In this document: positions 55,912-61,755 of the stretch, piece by piece
Numbering within the stretch: position 1 is the first letter of the stretch
How the letters are laid out: each line of letters starts with the position of its first letter
Assembly (NCBI GenBank): GCA_028284635.1
Contig: JANQRJ010000055.1
Coordinates: 1 to 61,755, forward strand
Direction of reading: 5' to 3'
DNA from: Pelagicoccus sp.
GTDB taxonomy: Bacteria > Verrucomicrobiota > Verrucomicrobiia > Opitutales > Opitutaceae
Length of the DNA: 61,755 nt
Program-made: the position numbers and the translations under genes
Notes under the pieces: model-generated
The model's database searches: none
What the model was told of the DNA's origin: nothing
What the model saw: only the letters and a program-made list of their open reading frames with translations

Positions 55912-57264
55912 TCAAGCAATCGGCTCGGCTATCTCGTACCTCGGCAGCTTCGTGCCCTCCACGATGGCGATGAGCTGCTGGGCGATGCCCGTCCACGTAA
56001 ACAAGGACCGGGCAATGCCCGCTCCGTTTTCGCTCATGCGCATGCGAAGCTTCGGGTAGTTGAGCGCCTTGCAAATCGTGATGCCGAAATCGGTCTTGTC
56101 GAAAGTGTTGGCGAAAAGAGCGTTCACTCCGTATTCGAGCGTTCGATACAGACCTCCGTGCGTCGTCACGACCGTAGGCGTCCCACTAGCCATCGCTTCG
56201 ACTGCCGTCATGCCGAAGGGCTCGTAGCGGCTTGGGAGGCAAAAGACGTCGCCCGCTCGATAGAAGTCGGGCATGACATCGTCGGGTAGAGATTCGGTGA
56301 TCGTGACGCGATCCTCCAGCTTGAGGTCGTGGATCTTCTGCACCAACTCGCCGAGTATCGGATCCTCGGCCTGATCCTCGGACTCCGATCCCACTGGCAT
56401 GAAGAGCCTCACGTCGTCGAATCGTTCGGCCACCACCGAGAAGGCGTCCACCAGCAGGTCGAAGCCCTTGTTGCGGCTCAAGCGGCCGATGCTCGTGATG
56501 ACGCGACCCTCGAATCCAAACTGCTCGCGAATCGCCGCTCGCGAAGCAGAGCTGACTGGAAAGAATCGATTGTCGTCGTATCCCGGCGGGATCATGATCA
56601 GCTTGCCGGACGATACCTCGTAGTCCTTCTTGAAGAGATCCATCTGTATCGGGGAAGTGGCGACGACGTAGTCGGCCGCCTTGTAGATGATCGATTCGCT
56701 CTTGATGCGCTGGGTAAAGTTGTAGGTGCTTTCGAAAGTGTCTCTGCTGTCGGGAAAATCGGTCTCCATATTCTGCTTCTTCCAGGTCCCCAGCGAGTGG
56801 GGCGTATGAATGTGCGGGCAACCGAGCGACCCGCTCAAAGTCTGTCCGGCCAGACCAGCGTCCCAGTAGTGCGAGTTGATAAACTCGTAGGACACCTCCT
56901 CTTCTTCGATGCGTCTCAGCGCATTTCGACACCATTCGGGGATGTTCCTGTGGAGAAATTCCTTGGCGATGAAGTCCGGTCCGCCGCAAGGAACGCGGAC
57001 AAGGCGAACGTCTTCATCGACCTCTTCGATTTCCGGCTGGTCTTCGAAACGCCGCGTCCAGATGTCGACCTGGTATCCAAGTTGAGCCAGCTTTTTCGAC
57101 AGCTCCAAAACGTAGACGACCTGGCCTCCCGTATCAGGCATGCCGAGCGGAGGTTCTGCGGCCACATAGCCGTGAGTCGAAATCATGGCGATGCGGGATT
57201 TCGAGTCCGGACTCGGTTTTTCCAGTTCGAAGTGTTCGATGAATTCTTCCGGTTGCGTGTTCAT
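55912..57264 (-). CDS. GT4 disaccharide-phosphate synthase (sucrose-phosphate or mannosylfructose-phosphate type)
   Basis: A 450-aa retaining glycosyltransferase of family GT4, cytoplasmic, joining a nucleotide sugar to fructose-6-phosphate. GMPDTGGQVVYVLELSKKL (residues 40-58) is the sugar-acceptor loop of SPS-type enzymes, NSHYWDAGLAGQ and HTPHSLGTWKK follow, and EPFGMTAVE is the EX7E catalytic motif. NSHYWDAG, WTGIAQQL and RRFEDQPE also recall the mannosylfructose-phosphate synthase of Agrobacterium as I remember it, so GDP-mannose instead of UDP-glucose is a real alternative. First gene of the four-gene cluster. Confidence 0.88.
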   Translation of the reverse strand: MNTQPEEFIEHFELEKPSPDSKSRIAMISTHGYVAAEPPLGMPDTGGQVVYVLELSKKLAQLGYQVDIWTRRFEDQPEIEEVDEDVRLVRVPCGGPDFIAKEFLHRNIPEWCRNALRRIEEEEVSYEFINSHYWDAGLAGQTLSGSLGCPHIHTPHSLGTWKKQNMETDFPDSRDTFESTYNFTQRIKSESIIYKAADYVVATSPIQMDLFKKDYEVSSGKLIMIPPGYDDNRFFPVSSASRAAIREQFGFEGRVITSIGRLSRNKGFDLLVDAFSVVAERFDDVRLFMPVGSESEDQAEDPILGELVQKIHDLKLEDRVTITESLPDDVMPDFYRAGDVFCLPSRYEPFGMTAVEAMASGTPTVVTTHGGLYRTLEYGVNALFANTFDKTDFGITICKALNYPKLRMRMSENGAGIARSLFTWTGIAQQLIAIVEGTKLPRYEIAEPIA

Positions 57265-57728
57265 GGCGTACTGGTGGAGTGGAGTTAGGTAGCGGCGTCC
57301 AACAAATGCGGGAGAGCGCTCTTGGCTGGCCTAGCTCGCAGAGCGAAAAGGTTTGTCACGCGGTAGCGATGCGGGACCAGGATTCTGCTGTCGCGCGGCG
57401 AGCGCGCTCCCAGATCAGGGGAATTGCATCGTTGCGAATTGCTGGACATTTTCTTAGGGGCGTTCGCCGCCTATTTATTGGTAAAACGATGGAGCGAAAT
57501 TTGCAAGCAGAGTAAACAACTGACTGCGACGTCCTCGCCGGCAAGCGAGACTACGTCCTGATCCTTTGGATACTCGCTGGGGATGCGCAACGCGACGTCC
57601 GCGAGATGGAGATGGCGGAAGGTCGAACGCGATTCCATGAAGCTGGCAGCCCTCTACCCCAACCCCCTCGCAGGCATGCGATACAGTCGCGAGAGTCTAT
57701 GCTTCCAGAGATTTAACAAAGTAGACGC

Positions 57729-58001
57729 TAGTGTCGTGTCCTGCGGGAAACGTAGCGCGGATCCCGCAGAGCGCATAGGCGTCAACTTAGCCGCCTTTGT
57801 CTGTGAAAGAACGTGTCCGGAGGACTCGTTCCACCCTCTATGCCAGTGATGAAAAGGCGACGATCGGCCTCTAAACGAGCTTAAGTTGACGCCTATGCGC
57901 AGAGCGGGACCGCGTCCGCAGTGCACAATCCAACCGACCGGGACGCGGTCCTGCGGGATCCGCGCTGCTCTTTGCGACATTGCATCCGCGACACGACACT
58001 A
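57729..58001. repeat. composite nested palindrome, copy 3, with outer TAGTGTCGTGTC ends
   Basis: Outermost TAGTGTCGTGTC (57729-57740) pairs with GACACGACACTA (57990-58001). Next inward GTAGCGCGGATCCCGC with CGGGATCCGCGCT, then GCGCATAGGCGTCAACTTA with TAAGTTGACGCCTATGCGC, and on the right GGGACCGCGTCC with GGACGCGGTCC. The central 80 bases (57791-57870) differ from copies 1 and 2, where they are another palindrome. Confidence 0.85.
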
Positions 58002-58026
58002 ATTCTCCCTCAATATAGACCAAACT

Positions 58027-58077
58027 ATCGCAAATTATTTGCAAAAAGACTTGATCTAGATGAAAGTCGTTTGCGAT
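58027..58077. promoter_or_regulatory. candidate zinc-regulator (Fur/Zur-type) operator
   Basis: GCAAATTATTTGC (58030-58042) is a perfect 6-1-6 palindrome with an A/T-rich centre, 43 bp before the TonB gene ATG. ATCGCAAA (58027-58034) also matches TTTGCGAT (58070-58077) in inverse, so the region can form a second dyad. Spacing and composition resemble Fur-family 7-1-7 sites. No regulator gene is in the window, and the match is by eye. Confidence 0.45.
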
Positions 58078-58085
58078 AAGGCCTT

Positions 58086-60290
58086 ATGAGAACAACGCGA
58101 TTTTTATTGGCAACGACCGCTCTGCTTTCCGTGGAGATCGGATTCGGACAAACCCGCGACGATTCGGCGGTCGTCGACCTGGACCCGATGGTGGTCACCG
58201 CAAGTCCCTTCGTCGAACGCAAGGAGGAGCTCGTAGTCCCTGCGGGCGAATTGAGGGGCGAAGCGCTGAGCCGCTCGGCGGAGTCCTCCCTGGGAGCGAC
58301 CTTGTCCGGGGAGCCGGGGGTCCACTCGACCTACTACGGCCCGGGAGCTGGGCGACCGATCATCCGAGGCTTCGATGGCGACAGGATACGTATCCTTAAT
58401 CAGGGTACAGATAGCTTCGACGTTTCCCAGACCAGTCCCGACCACGGGGTGAGCATCGAACCGCTTTTCGCTGACGATATTGAGGTAGTACGCGGTCCGG
58501 CATCCTTGCTCTACGGGAACGCGGCGATCGGCGGTGTGGTTAACGTACTGGGCAAAGAGCTGCCGCGAGAGCGGGCCTTGGCTCCTTTCAGCGGCCAAGC
58601 CGAAGCCTTTTACGGCTCGGTCTCCGACGAGAAGTCCTTCGGGCTTGCCCTTCAGGGCGGGCAAGGCGACTTCGCTTGGAGCGCTGGTTTCCTGGATCGC
58701 CAGTCAAACGATTTCGAGATCCCTGGCTTCGCCGAATCGATCTATCAGATGGAAGCCGAAGAACACGAAGAGGAACATGGCCACGAAGAGGGCGAGGAGC
58801 ATGAGGAGGAAGAGCACGAGGAGCATGAAGAACATGAGGAGGAGGAAGAAGTCTTCGGCGTTCTGGAAAACAGCTTCGTAGACACGCGTTCCGGCTACCT
58901 CGGCTTGGGCTGGTTCGGCGAGAGCGGAAGCTTGGCTGTGTCCTACTCCGAATACGCTACCGACTACGGCGTTCCGGGACACTCTCACGCCCATGGACAT
59001 GAGCACGAAGAAGGTGAAGAACACGAAGAAGGCGAGGAGCATGAGGAAGAAGAGCACGAGGAACACGACGAACATGGCGAAGAAGGAGTCTCCATCGATC
59101 TCGACCAGTCGCGTTTCACTCTACGCGGCGAATTGATCGACCCGGTTGATTTCCTGGAGCGCCTAGAACTTGATCTCACCTTCGGCGACTACAGGCATAC
59201 CGAAATTGAGGGCGAGGAAGTAGGCACGGTTTTCGATCGCGACGGCTACGAGCTGCGTCTTATTGGCGTACACAGCCCATTTGGCGATTTCACAGGAGCC
59301 TTCGGCTTCCAAGCCAAGGTCGACGACTTCTCGGCGGTCGGGGAAGAGGCCTTCATCCCCAGCTCCGAAACTTCCCAGTATGGGATTTTCGTCATGGAGC
59401 GTCTCAACCAGAATTGGGGAGCGTGGGAGTTCGGCGCTCGCCTGGAAAGCGTCGAAATCGACCCGGCCGATACTGATCTCACTGACAGAAGTTTCGACAC
59501 CATCAACGCCTCAGCGGGCTTCGTAAATCGTCTCACTGAAGGTTCGCTCGCTTCGGCAAATCTCGTTTACGCGGAACGGGCCCCCAATGCGAGCGAGCTG
59601 TTCGCTTTCGGTCCGCACGTCGGCACGCAGAGCTTCGAGATCGGCGACTCCACGCTCGGCAAGGAATCGTCTATCAGCCTCGACCTCTCCTACCGGCTGA
59701 CGGCTGGAAAGATCACCGGGGAAGTGACCGCATTCTACTCGGACTTCAGCGACTACGTCTATTTACAGTTTCTGGATCACGAAGCGGTAGAGGATCTGTA
59801 TGGAGAATTGGATACGGATGGACTTGACGTTTTCCGCGCGACCGCCGTCGACGCCAGTTTCTACGGCTTTGAAATCGATCTGCGCTACCACCTGGTCGAC
59901 GAGGCGGATCGCGCCATGCACATCGATCTCATCTACGACCAGACTCGAGCGACCAACGATAGCTTCAACGAAAACCTGCCCCGCATTCCGACCCGTCGCC
60001 TGGGCTTGCGCTACGAGTACGCTTTTGGTCCTTGGCTATTGGGCGCGGAAGGACGCTGGAACGACAGCGCCTCGCATCTCGGGCCGAATCAGCTTCCGAC
60101 CGACAGCTACACGCTTTGGGGCGCCGACGCTCGCTACCGTATGCTTGTTTCCGATGCGGCGATCGTGGACCTCTTCGTGGTGGGAACGAATCTCGGCGAC
60201 GAAGAAGCCCGCCCGAACACTTCGTTCTTGAAGGACCTCGCTCCGCAGCCGGGACGCAACGTGAAGCTTGGCGTGCGAACAAGCTTCTAA
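58086..60290 (+). CDS. TonB-dependent receptor with His/Glu-rich loops, ZnuD-like
   Basis: A 734-aa outer-membrane receptor. Signal peptide MRTTRFLLATTALLSVEIGF, plug domain about 45-155 (LSGEPGVHSTYYGPGAGRPI, VSIEPLFADDIEVVRGPASL), then a beta-barrel ending in Phe (VKLGVRTSF). Two extracellular-loop segments, at about residues 222-256 and 299-335, consist almost only of His, Glu and Asp with some Gly, suited to capture Zn2+; ZnuD of Neisseria has similar loops. It is followed by a COG0523 GTPase gene, which supports a metal role. A palindromic operator candidate lies upstream. Confidence 0.9.
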   Translation: MRTTRFLLATTALLSVEIGFGQTRDDSAVVDLDPMVVTASPFVERKEELVVPAGELRGEALSRSAESSLGATLSGEPGVHSTYYGPGAGRPIIRGFDGDRIRILNQGTDSFDVSQTSPDHGVSIEPLFADDIEVVRGPASLLYGNAAIGGVVNVLGKELPRERALAPFSGQAEAFYGSVSDEKSFGLALQGGQGDFAWSAGFLDRQSNDFEIPGFAESIYQMEAEEHEEEHGHEEGEEHEEEEHEEHEEHEEEEEVFGVLENSFVDTRSGYLGLGWFGESGSLAVSYSEYATDYGVPGHSHAHGHEHEEGEEHEEGEEHEEEEHEEHDEHGEEGVSIDLDQSRFTLRGELIDPVDFLERLELDLTFGDYRHTEIEGEEVGTVFDRDGYELRLIGVHSPFGDFTGAFGFQAKVDDFSAVGEEAFIPSSETSQYGIFVMERLNQNWGAWEFGARLESVEIDPADTDLTDRSFDTINASAGFVNRLTEGSLASANLVYAERAPNASELFAFGPHVGTQSFEIGDSTLGKESSISLDLSYRLTAGKITGEVTAFYSDFSDYVYLQFLDHEAVEDLYGELDTDGLDVFRATAVDASFYGFEIDLRYHLVDEADRAMHIDLIYDQTRATNDSFNENLPRIPTRRLGLRYEYAFGPWLLGAEGRWNDSASHLGPNQLPTDSYTLWGADARYRMLVSDAAIVDLFVVGTNLGDEEARPNTSFLKDLAPQPGRNVKLGVRTSF

Positions 60291-60347
60291 ACCTGGCTGT
60301 GCCAGGAGGCTGTAGGCATTTAGGCTGAAGGTGTTTAGGTTTGGATA

Positions 60348-61625
60348 TTGCGCGGCGATAAGGGTCTCGGGAATTTGAATCCGGATTCGAAAAACGCCGT
60401 TAACGAAGAGGATGCGCCGGACGAGCGCATCCCTCTTCTCGTTTTGAGCGGATTTCTTGGGGCGGGCAAAACCACGCTGCTCAACCACCTGCTTCGCCAG
60501 GCAAACGGGCGCCGGATCGCGGTCTTGGTGAACGATGTGGGCGAGATCAATATCGATGCCGCCCTGACGCGCGAGGTTGCCCAAGTCGAATCGAAGTCTG
60601 CCGACGACATCGTCGAGCTGAGCGATGGCTGCATTTGCTGTGGCATTCAAGGCGCCTTTGGCGAAGCCGTCATCAAGCTGGCCAAGCAGGCTCCTGACTT
60701 CATCGTGGTGGAAGCCACTGGCATCGCCGAGCCGCAACGCATCATCGCCAGCCTGGCAGCTATGGACGAGGATGGCGTCTCGCCTCTCGACTACACGCGT
60801 ATCGTAAATCTGGCGACAGTGATTGACGCTCAATGGTGGGGCAAGAAGGTGCAGGAAACTCACCTTCCGATGCGGCGGTCTTTGCTGTTGCTGTCGGATC
60901 CTCGCCGACCTCTGAGCGAACTGCTAGCCGTGCAGGTCGAGTACGCAAACGTGGTCATTCTCAACAAGACAGACTTGGCGGACGAGGAAGCGCTCCGGCG
61001 TTCGCGAGCCGCTCTTGCCGCCATCAATCCCACAGCCGAGACGCTTTTGGCCCGCGAAGGGCAAGTCGAGCTTGAGCAGCTGCTCGAAGTCTCCCGCTTC
61101 GACTTTTCCGATATTCAACGCAGCGCCCGATGCGATCTGGAGCTCGGGGCGAAAGCGGAAAATGCCAAGCCGAGCGTCCAGCGGGGCCACGATCACGGCG
61201 ACTTTGGACTGATGGCGTTCGTCTACAAGTCGCGGGTTCCGATACGCCAGGACAAGTTCATCGCCTTCCTGCGCAGCGGCATACCCGGCTTGCTGAGAGC
61301 CAAGGGCTTCGCGTGGACGGATCGCGAGCCGGACCGAGTCGGTTTTATGTCTCTCGCGGGAGACGTTCTCCGATTCGATCACCTCGGCAAGTGGATACAT
61401 GCCTTGGTCAAGGAAGGCTCCATGGACCATTCTCGCATTCCGGCCGAGGTTTGGAAGAAATGGGATTCCAGCGTCGGCGACCGGCGGCAAGAGATCGTCT
61501 TCGTCGGCATTGACCTGGATCGCAAAAGGATAGAGGAAGAGCTGAGGAGTTTTGAAAACGCGGAGGCCCTCAAGCCCTTTGCTCCCCTTCAAGACATTCC
61601 GAACTCGAGCCAAATTCGCCAATGA
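60348..61625 (+). CDS. COG0523/CobW-type GTP-dependent metallochaperone
   Basis: A 425-aa G3E GTPase of the COG0523 group. Walker A GFLGAGKTT (35-43), the GCICC metal site (94-98), EATGIAEP (switch II), NKTD, and the CobW C-terminal domain (MAFVYKSRVPIRQDKFIAFL). A His-containing linker (QRGHDHGDFG) could bind metal. Members deliver Zn, Co or others to client enzymes. Start: no ATG precedes Walker A in frame; TTG at 60348 is taken, TTG at 60375 is possible. It follows the TonB gene after 57 bp; likely co-transcribed. Confidence 0.9.
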   Translation: MRGDKGLGNLNPDSKNAVNEEDAPDERIPLLVLSGFLGAGKTTLLNHLLRQANGRRIAVLVNDVGEINIDAALTREVAQVESKSADDIVELSDGCICCGIQGAFGEAVIKLAKQAPDFIVVEATGIAEPQRIIASLAAMDEDGVSPLDYTRIVNLATVIDAQWWGKKVQETHLPMRRSLLLLSDPRRPLSELLAVQVEYANVVILNKTDLADEEALRRSRAALAAINPTAETLLAREGQVELEQLLEVSRFDFSDIQRSARCDLELGAKAENAKPSVQRGHDHGDFGLMAFVYKSRVPIRQDKFIAFLRSGIPGLLRAKGFAWTDREPDRVGFMSLAGDVLRFDHLGKWIHALVKEGSMDHSRIPAEVWKKWDSSVGDRRQEIVFVGIDLDRKRIEEELRSFENAEALKPFAPLQDIPNSSQIRQ

Positions 61626-61693
61626 TCGCCACCCAAAATCGTACAAGCTCCACAATCCAGGTGCGATTAAAAGCGTGTCCTGTGATGGGCAGA

Positions 61694-61755
61694 GGTAGGG
61701 CCCGATCGCCGAGCGGGCCGCAGTGCAGGATCTTGCAGCGCGGCCCGCTCGGCGA
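61694..61755. repeat. family A element, cut by the window end
   Basis: GGTAGGGCCCGATCGCCGAG then CGGGCCGCAGTGCAGGATCT, followed by the start of the right arm CGGCCCGCTCGGCGA. Apart from a few bases it is the same as the 52817 element. Confidence 0.85.

Larger units (their letters stand above)
57265..58085. other. spacer with composite palindrome copy 3 and zinc-locus upstream region
   Basis: About 820 bases between the disaccharide cluster (leftward) and the TonB gene (rightward). The left part (57265-57720) shows no gene and is the likely promoter area of the GT4 gene; the rest holds the composite repeat at 57729 and the candidate operator at 58027. Confidence 0.5.

Overview
The window looks like a chromosomal segment of a GC-rich marine or salt-adapted member of the Verrucomicrobiota, most likely class Opitutia (Pelagicoccus or a relative). 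This rests on PEP-CTERM tails of the VPDxGST type, a Ser/Thr kinase with WD40 repeats in the planctomycete/verrucomicrobial style, an mcsA-mcsB-clpC cluster, and a Na+-based transport set (Mrp antiporter, SSS symporter). It is an inference from gene content, not a computed classification. I see no phage, plasmid, transposase, rRNA or CRISPR array. One tRNA gene (Arg, anticodon ACG) is present.

Layout. 0.4-6 kb: PPK2-type polyphosphate kinase overlapping a Nudix hydrolase, tRNA-Arg, ribosome hibernation factor, an SDR dehydrogenase, an RluA-type pseudouridine synthase, an MFS transporter. 6-13.4 kb: an unknown membrane-anchored protein, an orphan miniature flagellar-rod-like protein, a 1058-aa vWA/ASPM-type protein, a secreted endo/exonuclease-type phosphatase, an M48 peptidase. 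13.8-21 kb: xseB-dxs, an EVE protein, a TerB-like protein, a GspE/PilB ATPase with a small partner, Obg. 21-31 kb: a large LamG-containing subtilase, an unknown 342-aa protein, and mcsA-mcsB-clpC (arginine-phosphorylation proteostasis). 31-39 kb: a branched-chain aminotransferase, the WD40 kinase, three PEP-CTERM genes (the middle one broken by a 7-bp tandem duplication). 38.8-41.7 kb: a four-gene ABC operon that resembles the Vibrio Zrg zinc importer. 42-48.6 kb: usp-mrpA(B)CDEFG. 48.9-50.3 kb: a second HPF-like protein, a winged-helix regulator and an alpha/beta hydrolase. 51-57.3 kb: a disaccharide cluster in which a GT4 synthase, a HAD phosphatase fused to a GH100-like glycosidase, a PfkB kinase and an SSS symporter are co-oriented. 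58-61.6 kb: a His/Glu-rich TonB receptor and a COG0523 GTPase, probably zinc acquisition.

How the genes fit together. Two zinc-related loci (ABC operon, and TonB receptor plus metallochaperone) probably cover outer-membrane and periplasm/inner-membrane handling of the same metal. The disaccharide cluster can in principle make, dephosphorylate, split and re-phosphorylate a fructose-containing disaccharide such as sucrose or mannosylfructose, a typical compatible solute, which suits the Mrp and SSS systems of a sodium-rich habitat.

The most unusual sequence-level signal is a set of dispersed palindromes in the intergenic spaces, several nested inside one another and some supplying stop or start codons to the adjacent genes. 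They account for most of the non-coding DNA here.
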